Below, piece by piece: positions 10,195 to 23,584 of a stretch of DNA of 64,000 nt; positions within the stretch are counted from its first letter, which is position 1, and the number at the start of each line of letters is the position of its first letter. The stretch comes from Ustulina deusta (lineage: Eukaryota > Ascomycota > Sordariomycetes > Xylariales > Xylariaceae). The notes under the pieces were generated by a model. The model was not told the DNA's origin and did not search any database. It saw only the letters and a list, made by a program, of their open reading frames with translations. The translations under genes were made by a program, and so were the position numbers. The DNA lies in assembly GCA_023159155.1 (NCBI GenBank), contig JAJNNX010000006.1:620001-684000 (forward strand), read 5' to 3'.

Positions 10195-12792
10195 TTAGTA
10201 GCCCGGTTTGCCCGGCATCGGTGGTAGGCTGTGGCCAGTGCTCATCGGGGGTAAGTGGTTGTGGCAAAATATTTTGCCATTACTAATTTTCATGCAATCT
10301 TTCTTGGAGACGTCGATATATTTTATCGGATCGTCGTAACTCTCGAGCTGACAGCATTCCACATTCTTCATCCAACGGTTGGTGACCACATCACTCATCG
10401 TGATGCGCTTCTTGGGATCGGGATGTAACATGTTTAATAGCAGGCGACGGAGTGGAAGCGGCTTGACGAAATATTCGAAGGGTGCCAATTTAGGATAGGC
10501 ATCCTTTGCAGCATCGGGTTTCGCCCTCTTCTTTGCGTCGGTTTTCTCCCAGCCCAAAACCAAGTCGTTGTAATTCTTCTGCACTGTAGCTGGAAGTCCT
10601 GCCTCGGCTTTCTCCCAGATATTGGCACCGAAAACAAGGTAGATCATGACGATGGCGGAGCTCCACACATCTAGCGGTCGAGGATCATACTCGTCTTTTT
10701 TGCTCAGGACCTCAGGGGCAATATAAGGCAAACTGCCGCAAATTCCTGGCTTGCATAGTCGCACCGAGCCCATAGCAACGCCGCATTGCCCCCCTGACTC
10801 CCTCAAACCAGGATGTATCCCCGAGAACACTTCTGAGACACCAAAATCGGTGATCTTCAACTTACTGTCTTTTGTAATTAGAAGATTTTCCAACTTGATG
10901 TCACGATGTGCAATGCCGTTGTTGTGAAGATAGTTAATACCCTGGCAGAGTTGCTTGAATAAGCAGATCCGATCCACGTCACGACCCTCTTCCCTTAGGT
11001 ACTTTTTCGACACGAGACTGAAGAGATCTCCTTCGGAGCAGTATTCCATGACGTGATTCCAACGCCCGTGATCCGTGCACAATCGAACTGTTTCAATAAC
11101 GTTGGGGTGGTGTAAACTCTTGGCTATACTGTACTCCGACTTGATCTTGTTCTCATATTCCTCGGCCGACTCAGACGCAGTCTTGGACCGAAACTCCTTG
11201 GCAGCGTAGAGTTCCCCGGGACAGCCCTTACGTACCATGAGAGTAACTTTAGAAGTTGCGCCCTTTCCAAGATGCTTGCCATGTCGACCGAGGAATTTAT
11301 GATGATACTCGTACTCTTTCAGTAGCTCAGCAATGTCGAGTGTGAAATCGTCAGGAAGATTCATGCTCAGTCTTCGAGCCTTCATCCCGGTCCCAGCATC
11401 TGGTGGGATAGCCCATGGTTGACGCGTTAAATGATTCTCCTCGGGGTTCGTCTTGCGTTCCAAGCTCCTCGCTCGGCGAGGTGGGTGGTTTCTAGCGCCG
11501 CCAGCAAAATTAACTCTTTGGCGAAGTGAGAGTCCTGTATGAGCCCTGTGCTTTTTTGCGGTATTATCCAAGAAATCACGCGAGGTAGGCATCACGGAGG
11601 CATCAGCCTTGTCATGGGAGACAAGGGCCATCTCAAGAGGTGAGCCGGGCGATGGCGGTGTATTAGACCTCGTTGTTGTAACCGACCGGTGGTAAGAGAA
11701 ACGGCGACGGCTGGTCTGGCCAGGGACTTTACCGACTGCAAGACTAGTTTCAGATGTACCAGTACTGTAACCGGGCTCCTTCGGCGGCGACGTTGCAACA
11801 ATTGCACTGGCTGCGCCATTTTCATCTATGAAGTAATTGCTGCGCCTGAACAATGACGACATGGCCCGCGACAAGGCAGACGAGGAACGTCTCGAAATAG
11901 GTCGCGCTAGGGCCGGGGTGGAAGGGGTCTGGTCTGGGTAGGTTACAGCGGCCTTTTTGGTGGGCGTTGGGGTATCCTCGGGTGCTAGCGCCACTGACGT
12001 TGGTTGGACCGCAGGCTGCACATCCGGGTGCTTTGGGATACCTAAAGATGCGCCAGCAAGGCTACTGGGGACCGACGAGTCACGATGATACCACTCGTGG
12101 CTGTCACGGATGCGGAAATCTCGCGATTGGCGGCCGCTGACGGGCGTGACAGGATCGTTGGGCAGAGATTCACTGCACGTTTCCTCGTCGCATTCTTCGG
12201 GAATCGGCGTGGTTAAATCTGTAGGGTGGCGACGCAGTGAGTCTATTGGGGTCTGAAGAGAGCTGCAATACGACGAGCTGGCTATGGAGGAATGCGAGGG
12301 GGAAGAGGACAATTCGGGAGGAGGGATAGCTAAACCAATAGTGAAGTCGGAGATGCAACGATTAAGGTCGGATATACCTGAAATGAGTGTTTTGGACGAC
12401 GACGATGGAATCGGCCGTGGGGCCGAGGTGGCAGTGGTGGTAACGGGGCCTGCTGGTCTGCTGCTTGTAGGGGGGGCGGGCGATGCTGTAGGCGGCGCTA
12501 CAGGCGGTGCTACAGGCGGACGAGCAGCAGGCGCAGGAGGAGTGAGAGTGGGAGAATAAGGGATAGGAGAAGCGGCCGTGGCGGGAGACGGTTTTGTAGG
12601 CGGTCCAGACGAGCGACTAAGATTGGGACTGGAGCTGGCGTCGGATCTTGGCTGGGCACTGGAACTGGACTGGCGGGCACCGGGCGACGCGGATGTTTGC
12701 GAGTAATAGGAGGAAGATGCCGCGGACGCTGATGATGACATGGCTGACACCGGCGTCGTTGTGAGGATTTGCACCTGTGGGGCCATGGTCAT
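10195..12792 (-). CDS. Ser/Thr protein kinase, SAT4/HAL4-like
   Basis: A single-exon gene of 865 residues starting at the ATG at 12792 (a second ATG is two codons on). The first 500 residues are rich in Ser, Pro, Thr and Ala and probably disordered. The kinase domain spans about 505-808: GKGATSKV loop (509), catalytic Lys in YAAKEF (532), HRDIKLEN (629-636), DFG (649) and APE (about 692). The activation segment is long and Cys-containing (GGQCGVAMGSVRLCKPGICG), which I associate with the fungal HAL/NPR kinase group. The spacing IVMIYLVFGANIWEKA also fits that group. Yeast SAT4/HAL4 stabilises plasma-membrane nutrient and K+ transporters, so a role in ion homeostasis is inferred. The frame is open beyond the ATG for another 101 codons, but without an upstream ATG. 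Confidence 0.85.
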   Translation of the reverse strand: MTMAPQVQILTTTPVSAMSSSASAASSSYYSQTSASPGARQSSSSAQPRSDASSSPNLSRSSGPPTKPSPATAASPIPYSPTLTPPAPAARPPVAPPVAPPTASPAPPTSSRPAGPVTTTATSAPRPIPSSSSKTLISGISDLNRCISDFTIGLAIPPPELSSSPSHSSIASSSYCSSLQTPIDSLRRHPTDLTTPIPEECDEETCSESLPNDPVTPVSGRQSRDFRIRDSHEWYHRDSSVPSSLAGASLGIPKHPDVQPAVQPTSVALAPEDTPTPTKKAAVTYPDQTPSTPALARPISRRSSSALSRAMSSLFRRSNYFIDENGAASAIVATSPPKEPGYSTGTSETSLAVGKVPGQTSRRRFSYHRSVTTTRSNTPPSPGSPLEMALVSHDKADASVMPTSRDFLDNTAKKHRAHTGLSLRQRVNFAGGARNHPPRRARSLERKTNPEENHLTRQPWAIPPDAGTGMKARRLSMNLPDDFTLDIAELLKEYEYHHKFLGRHGKHLGKGATSKVTLMVRKGCPGELYAAKEFRSKTASESAEEYENKIKSEYSIAKSLHHPNVIETVRLCTDHGRWNHVMEYCSEGDLFSLVSKKYLREEGRDVDRICLFKQLCQGINYLHNNGIAHRDIKLENLLITKDSKLKITDFGVSEVFSGIHPGLRESGGQCGVAMGSVRLCKPGICGSLPYIAPEVLSKKDEYDPRPLDVWSSAIVMIYLVFGANIWEKAEAGLPATVQKNYNDLVLGWEKTDAKKRAKPDAAKDAYPKLAPFEYFVKPLPLRRLLLNMLHPDPKKRITMSDVVTNRWMKNVECCQLESYDDPIKYIDVSKKDCMKISNGKIFCHNHLPPMSTGHSLPPMPGKPGY

Positions 12793-15700
12793 TGTTCCCA
12801 GGTCTCGCTTCCGTGGAGGTGGCGGGCGGAGGTGTGCCTGTAAAGAAAGACCGCAGCGGGTTGTCGGGTGTGCCTGCGCTGCTGAGCAGGTACCTGTTCT
12901 GCACGCTGGGGAGTTCGTTCCTCGCTTGTCGCTGATGCTGCCAGGACCAGGCTCCCCCCGAAATTGGACTCGGTTCCAGCGAGTGAGTGCCCGTGACGAC
13001 AACGGCTCCAGCAGGCCAGGGACAGTCGGCTTAGGGGCGTAGGGGAGATTGCCCTGGAGTCGCAGCAGGCATGGGCAGACCTCGGCGCGGGACAAAGAGC
13101 GAATTAAGAACTAGGGACGCCCAATGTAAAAATATATGTATGATAGGTGGATGGATGAATAGAAAGCAAGTCCCTCCAAAACCCGAACCACAGAAACAAT
13201 GGCTGGGTATGGGAGAAGAGCGTGAAAGAACGGAAAAAGCGCGCGTTATGAACAGCGGGCGCTGCTCGGCGTCTTGTAGTGATTGATATAGGTAACCGAT
13301 CTGAGTTCGTACAGGACGAGCTTATTTAGCAGCAAGCAAGCCGATGGGGTTGGAAATGGCGTCCTTCAGGCCCTAATGCACGCTACAATTCTGCAGGGAA
13401 GAGCGCTTGTGGAGCGATGTGGTGTAGCAAACGAGCACACTACAGGCCATAAGTCACGTAGTATAATAACCCCCCTGCTGGACTGGGATGCCGGTGCTAG
13501 GACGTACCAATCCACTGCAACGAGCAGGTAGGCAACCTGGAAGGAATGGCGCCTGCAGAATGTGGGACGGGTACGTATCGAGCCCTGGTTTAGCGCTCTG
13601 TGCCGCTGTAGTCAAGTGTAAGTAGGGAGGGGAGGGTAGGTATCGTGCACTAGGTATACCGGGTACGATGTATACCCTGTGTGTGGTGGATGAGCGAGCT
13701 ATTGGACGGGAAACACTGGATATCCCCGAACTTCAAATTCCCGCAAAACCCCATGTCCGTTCCTCCATGGGTCCTGTATCGGGTCCTGGTATGCCTACAC
13801 GTAGTTTGTAGGCGCAACTGAGGTAGATGAGTATTCCGTCGGTGAAGACGAACGCGCTGGTTGGTATGAGAGACAACAAAAGTCAACGTTGTTTGGGATG
13901 AATATGGGCTGGGAATTCGTTTATTTTTCTATTGGGCGAACTGGCATAGTGCCCGGGCAGCAACCGGGGTTGATGATGAATTCAAGATGATAGAGGTATG
14001 GGTTGTTATAGCTGAGCCTGAGCTTGCACTCTGGTTACGAGAGATGAGGAGAGAAGACTGTCCATCGAGATTTTCTTTCTCTCGGACTGAGGCGGGAGCA
14101 CCGGGAACTTAAAGAATGCAATGTCGTCTTGGCTAATTCTTCTTCGAAGATTCGACGCAGCCAAGTATTGCAGCCCCCTGACTATGGTATTCATTATGCT
14201 CTTGGAGTGTTGCACAGCTGGCGGTACCCAGAAGAGGTCTGAGTGATAGGCCTGAAGATCTACACGGCCTACGCTACATTGCCCAGGTGCCAAGGCAGAA
14301 AAAGATAGGAGTAAGTATATTAGGATTTGGCGGCTGTAGTAAAAACAAAACGCCTCAAATCAGAGACAGCCTAACAATACCTACCTAGTGCAGATGCTCG
14401 CGCACACAGGTTACAGATGTAGTATAGACAGCTCAGGTAACGCCCTCAGTCTTACTTAACTAAGTAAGATACTCCCCCGGCCGCCTTGGCTAATAATAAG
14501 TACCGAGGGATCAGTATACGCAGGTATAAGTAGTAGCCCATGCAGCAATTATGTATGCGCTGTATCGTGAGGGTTTCAAGGCAGGTAGGTATGAATGCGG
14601 CTTAGGGCGATGTGACCCGGAGAGAGTAAACGCTCTAGAACTACTGCATACTACTATACGCCTCCGTGATGTATAACAGAGCTGTTGATAACAACTTGAA
14701 GAATGTTCTACGACAATAACCATCATCAAAGTGAAGTCTCAACATCCTTGTCTCCTCGCTGCTGCTAATCCCGGAGACTCGAGATCGCAAATGCTTGGTA
14801 TTTTCTACTTTAGTATGTCCACTGCTAGAAACAGTTTAAACTGTAGCTTGGCCTCCTCCACTTGGTAGATCAATGATCAAGATATGGCTACTGGGAGGTA
14901 GATCACATGATATTGAGTGGAGGCCTTGATCCTGTATAACTGGGGCTGCCAAGGCTGACCGAGCGTAAAGCCCAGCATTATATACGGAGGGAGGTATCTC
15001 TGTCAAAGGCCTCGAGTCATCCTGCTATCTGTAAACATACCCAGGACATACATAGCAGCTTCGATCCCAACATGCAGTTTGGACTAACTTCTTTAAAAAT
15101 CTACTGTAGCAGCTTATTTGGTCAGCATGGGGGCTGGTTGCGGCAATATTGATGCTGTTTCTGCTGTTCCTTGCACTGCACTCTGATATATCACTCTAAT
15201 GCCAGTCTATATCTATATCTTCGCTGGTGTGGTTTGAGGCCATGTTTCGCCGTCGATTCGGCAGATATAGAGGGATATCGTAGTTGTAAATCATGTACCG
15301 TTTCCAGCAGTGTACAATGCCTAGATGCTTGGGGATCGATGGTATGTATTGCCACTCGCCAAGAATCCAAGAAAAGTCAAGACTGCTTGATAATTTGCAG
15401 GTGCTTCGATGGCGGAGTGAGTCTAGTCTGCGCCACTCTCTTGTTCGATGTTGCTGACCATCTCCTAATATCAGAATCCATTTTGAAGTAGTGTAAATAT
15501 GGCCCAAAGGAGCTGACGATGTACTTGTAGTCGAGCTAAATGCCGCAACTTACTATCAAGGCACTTGGGTGTTTTGGCGCCAGTCGACGCAAAGGGTGCT
15601 TGTGGGGTCTTCAAGTACGTCGTCATAGTGGAAACATATCCCTACCCATTCGGCCGGGCCATTTACGATAGTCACATTACAAGTACATGAAAGACGTCGA

Positions 15701-18700
15701 TAGATTACCTTCTGGCAGAGTAATGCTGGCTTCTGTCAATGTTGTTTTCGTGGCGTCATGGAACACATGTGTCCAGACTAAGGAATACCTACGTCTGTGT
15801 CACCTATTTCCCCCTAGAGAGCTTCTATCATTGGCACTTAGATAGTGTAAACCCATCCGAAGAGATAGAGATCGCTGCAGACGTGATGGCCCGGTATCAT
15901 CTTGATAAAACCTGGGCATCTTGGCGCCGCTGACCTGTCCTGTGCCTGCTGTAATATATAATTGTAAATGGCAATAATCGTTACTTGGAGGACACTTCAT
16001 CCTACCAAGTACGAAATGACTAGGAAATGCCGTGTCCCTGTGCCAATTATCGCCCTCAGTTGACGGCTTGGGAAAGAAAGCCCGAGTCTCGGTCTCATAC
16101 GCTTCAATTTCCTGTGACGCATAGAGAACACGGCACACAAGAATATCCCTTCGCCCGCACCATCATCCGCACAAATTAGTCTGGAAACGGATATATGTAT
16201 CATACGCTCAACACATTCCTAGAGTATTTGGACGATGGCAGAGGTGGACGAGCGAGTACCTACCCACATAAGAGGTAGTGATGTGTACATGGTGCGGGCG
16301 TGTTAGCAACCCATTTTACTCATCGTGGGGGCTCGCAGAGACACTAACTTTTGAGTACGAGCTAGTGTACAACGGAGACACGCATACTAATTGGCCGTGG
16401 TTAATTAGCACAGCAGGATTCTAACTTTTAAACGGACTAAGTCACAAAACAATTTGTCAATCTGATCATTGGCATTCTTGGCAGCTTTCCAATGGACAGT
16501 AGAGACAATAACACAGAGGGACCACATAAATCTCTTAATAGCTCTCATCCCATTGGCAAGTCTATGAAGTACGTCCATTGATCTTTTGCTCAACTTGGAA
16601 GGCTTCAACCAAGGGGATGTTCTATTTGCAATGTTCAAAACCAGACATGTGTCGCCTGCTCGTTATTATGCGTACAGCCTTATTATGTGAATGGCATGGC
16701 AAGCAATATGTAGGTATTGGGTTCTGACCTGCAAGTCTGATGTTGATGCGCTTTCTCATTCAGTCACCGGTATCACCAAAAATGGCAATCCGCAACGGTT
16801 CATTCGAGGACTTTGATCTCACTTGATCAATTGCCCAAATACTATCTAGAGGAAGCTTCAGCACACCTTGTTGTACGAAACGATGGTTCCTGTGGCTTGT
16901 CTTAGCCAACGGGACAAGGAAGTACGTGTCTCGATGCCACGATTCGATTGCCAAGCAGCCGTGCAATGTTTTTAGTGACATCGTGTGGAATCGTGGACTC
17001 TGCTCACCAACGACGGCCACCTGCTCAGCTTGTGGCTACCTAGGCAGGCATACGGATCAGCAAATGAACACATTCCCAAAAGAGTAACGACTCGAATTAG
17101 CGGTCTATTGCAGGAGCTGGCAGGAGTACACCGACCGTAAAATGAGAGAGGGCTTGGGTGACCTCATGTCCTCTCTACACTCGGTATTGTATTTTCCGAA
17201 TGCACCTCTTCTCAGATGGGATTATCGTCACCTACTATGCATGTTCACCAACAGGCTGCAAGGCAGCTCTGTGGCAGTATTTCGTACTTACACGTACACA
17301 AACTTCCAGGATATATTTGGAAGTAATTCCAAATGGGGCAACTTCTCGCATGTGTCATCGCGACTTGACCAAATAAGAACCACCCCATTACCGCGGAACC
17401 TTAGCTTAGCTCAGATCAGAACAGCTCAGATGGCATGGTGAACCATGACCCAGGGCGACAGCACCTTGTGACAAGGTGCAATAAAGCCTTTCATTTCGGG
17501 CATACCCATGTATGTGTTTGCCCCTTCGGTAGCGGAAACCCTCAATTGGTTCCTAGGTGAGAGTCTGCATCACCTTTACATCATTTCCAACCTGCATGTC
17601 AGCCCTGAAACTTCCAGCAAAAGTGGCGGTGTACAGATAGATGGATAGGCTTCGAGAAACGAGCCCAAAGGCTATAATGCAACGGATATGCGACTCCCTT
17701 ATGTGGCTTGCAGAATCACGACACACATTGTCTCCGGTGAGCGATAGGTCCGGCCCTTCCGTTTCGTGTAATCGAAAGGAGCGGTGCCGTCGCTATATGA
17801 TACCGATCGACGGGAGTTACCATTTGCTAACGCACACCATACTTTACATGTACCAATCAAGTACGTGTAGATTGTGCACCATACCACACTCCTCAGCCCG
17901 CCTCCAGGTTTTCTTCCCCACGTTCATCCCCCAGAGGAATCCTGCCCCTGTCCTCATCGTCGTGTGCCCCCTTACCACGTCCGTCCCATTGATGCCCCTT
18001 GCCAGGTTCGTTCGATTATTTTGTATGTCCTAATCTGACCGCCCACACGACAGCAACGGACAGGGCGTACAATAGTTTCTATACAACCGATGTTTCATGC
18101 GTGCCCAGAGTCCTAGCTACGATCAGGGATGCACCCACTCCATCCCGCAACGCCCACAGTTAGCCAAGTCGGGTGGCCCCAGCTGGGCAGAAAAGCTTCT
18201 TGTCGCTGGAGCAGGGGCCCAACCATGTGCCCAATTGACCGGAAAGATGCCAGTGCTGGTATTTGATACAATTCCAGATCAATGGCACAATGCGGTTCTA
18301 CTGCGGCGAACTTAAGTATGACATGGTTCTCACGTCACTAATCGCGGCCATGCCTGGACGGGAACAGTCCGGCAGGGCTAGGGTACAACTTCAGTGAATA
18401 TGGTTAGTGATCGCACTGGCCAGCTGTTGCAGCTGTGGCTTCACTGAAACCCGCACCAGAAAATGCCTCACTTGAATGGGAGTGACTTTGTTGTAGATAT
18501 CCTACGTATAATTCCACACGGCATACACACTGTACACGTCACATTCTCGAAGCGCCGCGATCTGTATCGAGTGGAAATCATACACGGAGTGGGAATTCGC
18601 TAAGAAACTCTGACATTATCCTACGTTGCAGGTATCATGTCGGGAATGCTCTCTCGTACACTACAGTAGGTGTGTAGGTCATGAACCCAGGTGGCCAGTT

Positions 18701-21690
18701 TCACTGCCGTCCCTGCCAAGTCGACTGTGAGCGGACCAGATCTCTTGGTATTGCGAGCATGCCTATTACGAGCTACACGTCGGTCCGACAAGCACTTGGC
18801 AATTCTGATAGAAAATAAAGCGACGGACACACAGATCTTGGCGTGCTCGAATGCGAGACACAAGAAGCATTTGTACATGCTCTGGCCCGTCTCGGAGGGT
18901 GCACTACCGTCTGGACGCCGTCCGTCTGACCCGAAGGCCCCTTGGCCGGTTCGCTTGAGGCATCGGGTACGAATACAAGTACAATCTTGGATCGAACCCG
19001 AGATTGCCGCCATGGCGGTTTCACAACACGCTTGGCTGTCAAGTGGCGAGGACTGGTTCCAATTGCTGCTTTTGGTAGCTGCCTTCGCGACAATCAAGTG
19101 TAGAGTACAGCCCACTTACTGTAACGTTCCTCACGCCTTGTCTCGGCTCCTTTGAAGGCAACGAACCTGGTGCTCACAATGTGGAAGGAGATGTCGCAGA
19201 GCGGGTATCTAGGTCCCTGCGCCGAGCCGGCTACTGAGGTTGCCAAGAGGGTGGCGGTTACGTGAAAGGCAGCATGGGGGAATGTTGCCAAGCTGCGATG
19301 AGTCTGGCTGAGTTGCATGACACCATTAGAACATGATCGACCACAAGAACCGAGAAATACCTACCTCCTTTTGTGTTCCAGTCCAATGGTGCGGAATCTG
19401 TGCGGAATAATAAGCTGCAACCCTCCTTCGGCGATATCTCGATTGCCTCGAGGTTCCAAGCAACCAATTCCAATCAAAGCTTCAGTCGACGCTGGGCAAT
19501 CCATGGACACAGACACACTCTTTGCGTCTTGGCGATAGCTACTCAACAAGTCGGCATGTTTTTTTGAGGACTTCCGTGTACCGACAGTTTCTTGCGGGTA
19601 AGCTGACAGCAGATAGGATTGTTTCTAAAATATTAGCCCTACGGCTCAGGCCAGAAAAAGCCATTTGAAGAGCTTATGTTATTCATGCGCGGTGTATCTG
19701 AAGGTAATACGTCGAGTCCGCCGCGTCATGAAGTGCGAGTCTCCCACAGCCCATTGATTTGGATAGCATACCGATGGTTACCTTGCTGATGGAGACATTC
19801 CGACCGCTCGAGAACTTCGTACAATGTGCCTACCTCCATGCACCCGCCAAGAGGCAAGTTACTGCAATCAGGATTCTAGCGACAAGTGCTTTAAATGGCT
19901 TGTATAAGCTAGGTAGTAACAATACCAAGCAAACTCGTACCAAACCCGGCGTTTCTTAGGAATAATCCTGTACCAAGTATTACGTAGCATACGATAAGAC
20001 AAACTTGCAAGATCTACCTTGGCACAGTTATGTTTGGTTTATTGATGGGTTGTGTGTCTCGCTGTTCGTTTTGTAGATGGTACAAAGGAGCTTCCCTATA
20101 TAAAGAGCGGTGGTGTTGGCTAATAGGATTCTTCATTTTGTAGCATACTACTCGCTAACAACGTTATGGTAGCATTCTCGTGTGGCCGCGAACCCACGAT
20201 ATCACTCTTGATACCTTTATATATGGCCTATTGTTCTAGATTGCCGAGTGTAAATCTCGGATGCTGTTGCTGATCGGCATTAGTCAAGGTACCAACAGAA
20301 TCAACAATCCAATGAGCCCCAAAGAGGGCAGCACATGGTATTTACCTACAAATAATTATATAAAAGTTGGAGATCTCAAATTGCCATTAGAATGCCATCC
20401 ATACATCAACTTACACGTACTTGGGCAGTTAAAACCAATAGACATCTCCACAAAATGACAATGTACAGTTAGGCCCAGACCAACGTCTTGCAGCTAAATA
20501 TCCGTTGAGCACACCGTAGCTTGATGTTTTTACTTTATGCCCTATTTAATTAAACTGGATATCGTGATACGAATTGAGAATATGACAACCTATCTACCCT
20601 ATGCCTCGAAACCAATCTGTTCTGTTTTATGCCCTCAAAGATAGGTGATGTAACACAGGGATCCCAGTTAGCCAAGACTCGCTGTTTCCCAAACACAAGC
20701 CGCCAAGCGTCGTCCCGTCATGATCGACCTTTAGCGTGTCGATGACAGGCTTCTCGCCTCTTGGAAATCTTGTGAAATTCAAAGTCAGATGACTTCCACC
20801 TGCCTCCGCAACCGCATCTCCCACCTCCTATTCCGGAGAGTGTACAACAGGCTCCATGAAACACGAGTTGCTGAGCGGCATTATCCGCGGTACGAATAGT
20901 TGGTCCTTTTTCTTACCCCACTGGGTGAAAGATACGATCATCGTGGATACTTTGTGTGTGTGCATATATACACGGTCAACGCCTCGATCGACGGCTTTAA
21001 TGGTTAAAGGCGCGACCTGGCAGAACCTCGCTTCTAATGCTTCGAAGAAGACATAATCTAGGGCTTTGGATATCTTATTTTGAGTTGCAAATTTGCTTGC
21101 TGAGTCTGGACCGCGCCAGAACAACATACTACCAATCTAAGTGAGCTCTCTGTTGCTCTTTTAATGCCGCATTCCATAAGGTGTTATCATGAGTGGAACA
21201 GCTAAGTGTCTCGCCATCCGGTTCGTACATTTCCTACCCCCTCGACGAGAAAAGCCATCGATGCAAAAGTTACATACTGCACCTAGCCGGTCTGCTAGTG
21301 AAGAACACATGATATTAACGGCCTTGGCATGTGCTCACTCCTGGGAGCGCTACTACATGCCGCACATCAGCGCCGAATAGGTTACCATGTCGTGAATTCA
21401 AGATTGGAATATCTTTTGATATATTTTCCTCCTTATCATAGTTTGGTGTCTTTAGGTTTGGGTGTAACTTTTGACGACACGCAGAGGTGCATTATGCCAT
21501 GGTCCTTGTAAGGCAGTACCTACCGCCCTTGGAAGACACCCTTTATTGCTCACCTAGGAGATAATTTGCGAAACGGACCGTCCGCCTATCCACGTCAAAA
21601 CGTGTGGTGAAGTAGAATTATAATACTCGCCTCGTTTTGTGGGAAGACCACATTATTTCCCATCGCCGTCTGCCTATCTTCACGCCGCCC
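12793..21690. other. Gene desert without a supportable gene
   Basis: About 8.9 kb in which no frame has recognisable motifs. Frames of 60-150 codons occur on both strands, often overlapping each other (for example around 18621-19155 and 15171-15507), the pattern of chance frames. Minus-strand frames at 16760-17020 and 20627-21127 are somewhat protein-like but not recognised. 12.8-13.1 kb is the kinase gene's upstream region and is open in the kinase frame. A palindrome and a hairpin lie at 14831-14925. Confidence 0.4.
14831..14925. repeat. Palindrome plus imperfect inverted repeat
   Basis: A perfect 14-base palindrome ACAGTTTAAACTGT lies at 14831-14844. It is followed by arms GGCCTCCTCCACT (14850-14862) and AGTGGAGGCC (14916-14925) that pair apart from a 3-base insertion, with the word GGTAGATCA repeated between them. 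It could form a hairpin or be the end of a small mobile element. No second end was found. Confidence 0.5.
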
Positions 21691-22330
21691 GTTAATTCGG
21701 TGCAGGAATGATATTTCTCGTATCTATTTATCTTTGGAGAAGTATTCGTCCCAATGTCTTTCATTATTTTCCCTGCCACCAGTTTCCTTAGCATCAACTT
21801 CGGGGACAGAAGTGAGTGAATTTCTCCGTAGAATAATTACGCTTGAGTTGTGCCAACGTTATTTTTATATCCTTATACTTAGCTATTCTCGCCGTATTAT
21901 CATTAGATTTCAAATTCCGGGCCTTTCTATAGAGCGCGCAGCAAGTTTCTTGATATAGGACTTAATATCAGCAATATTGAACACTTGGTATGGAGGCGTT
22001 TGATGACTTATAATAGTGGTAGTGCGGCGGTTCTGCCGATTTTGCCCTTTTCAACTGGCCCATAGCTTATATAATACTTTATTATTATTAACGTTTTAAT
22101 TTTACTCTAGTATTACCGAAATTATTTATAAAAAAATAGAATTAATCAATATTTAGAAACCTATATATATATATCAAAATAGAGTGGGTTAAGTATGAAG
22201 TGGCTTATTGGAGAGCTATATAGTCAGTACTATTAATCTAGAACGTTTTCCCGTACTGGAATATTGCATCTTTAGCTAGTTGTTTACGTAAAAAAATTTT
22301 ACGTTTCATCATAACCGTCTAGTTGCCTAA
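21690..22330. other. Strongly AT-rich block
   Basis: The block is dominated by TA, TTA and AAT words (for example around 22070-22200) and contains no supportable gene. It contrasts with the more balanced flanks. Such blocks in filamentous fungi are commonly RIP-degraded repeats. I cannot identify the parent element. Confidence 0.5.
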
Positions 22331-23584
22331 TTAGAAAGCGAAATAATCATCCTAGGAGGTTTTGGGAGCACCTTGGTGTACTTAAGCTCATATCTTTACT
22401 AGGGATATCACTTAGGGAGATATACCCAGCGGCACTGGGGTGATGATATTGATATGCAAATAGACTTAGACGTTCTTACAATTCTAAAACGAATGTTACG
22501 CACGAAGCTTAGAACCTTACTAGCCTCATTCCAGGGAATGTTGATCAGTGACGAGATACGTGAGATTCAAATGTATCTCACCAGAACACGGGTTTCCAGA
22601 GGATACTACACTCTGGACGTACTAAACCGGCCGAGCAGCATTGCCTGCTCCTTGGATATTGACCTGTAAATGCTGAAGACGGCTCTCAACATTCCTTTTT
22701 CCTTTTTTTTCTTTGGGACCATATTGTAGAATACGACTTAATTTGTCCAATCGGTATTAAGATTCCTGATTCCGAAGAAAACTTTTTGTTTTCTGGGAAA
22801 CTCACATCACTGCTATTTACAGCTATCCGACCACTGCCGGATGACAGAACACGTAACTATTGGAAATCTGCCAGCAGTATGCCCGGATACCATCATCCGA
22901 TACCGATTGTTTAGTCTTGAAGATACTCCCCCATATGCAGCATTGTCTAATTTCGCAGGCGGTTCGTACAGGACCTCTAAGATAACCAATAAAGGACATA
23001 GATTCGGACATTTAGGTATATTGCTCGACTCCGTAATCTATTAAGAGAAAAGCGCCAGACAGAGCTAGCGAAGTTGTCGTCTGTGTAAGGGATGAGGATG
23101 ACGAAAATATTAACAACGGCGTAGATTCCCCCCTCCCCCCCCCCCCCCCAACTTGGCTGCTTCTGCTTGGCCTTACAGAGTCGGTGGCGAATTCAAGAGC
23201 AGTATGCATTACCTGCCTGGTAGTAATCCACTAGAAAATGGTATAGCTCGGCAATCTGAGACACTTCCTTGCCGCGTGGGTCTCTTTAGAGCTCTGATAA
23301 CTGTATTCCCCCAATTAGCAATCGGCAGTCGGGTACAGACAGACCTGAGTCTTGTCGTTGAAATAGCGCTTGTGATGAAGGACAGCCTGGCATTATGTTC
23401 TATTTTATTGCAAAAGGTTGAAGAGTGTGCCACAAAGTGCGGGGAGAAGCTATGGATCAAAACACGACCGGGTAGGGAGGCGAGAGCAAACAAGTAAAAC
23501 AATTAAAAAAAAATCAAGCTTAATCATCGGCCAACCAACCGCTCCCTGACCGCCCGACGAACCCACTCTCCCGCCTCAACCGTC
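22331..23584. other. Intergenic, no supportable gene
   Basis: Only short frames are present (71 codons from about 22454, 114 codons at 23153-23497) without recognised motifs. A poly-C tract lies at 23135-23149. Confidence 0.4.
23135..23149. repeat. Poly-C tract (15 C)
   Basis: A run of 15 C after CCCCCCT. It is a homopolymer in non-coding sequence and its exact length is likely unreliable in assembly. Confidence 0.8.

Noticed and set aside
12793..13095. N-terminal extension of the kinase frame by 101 codons
   Set aside because: The frame is open but begins without an ATG; the first ATG in frame is at 12792 and no upstream exon with good splice sites is needed.
18621..19155. Overlapping 150-residue frames on both strands
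   Set aside because: Frames open on both strands are typical of chance in balanced GC sequence; neither has motifs, introns or recognisable composition.
22841..23044. A HET-domain-like phrase (TPPYAALS) in a short plus-strand frame
   Set aside because: Only a few residues resemble the HET start motif, the following WGG-type residues are absent and no continuation is found.
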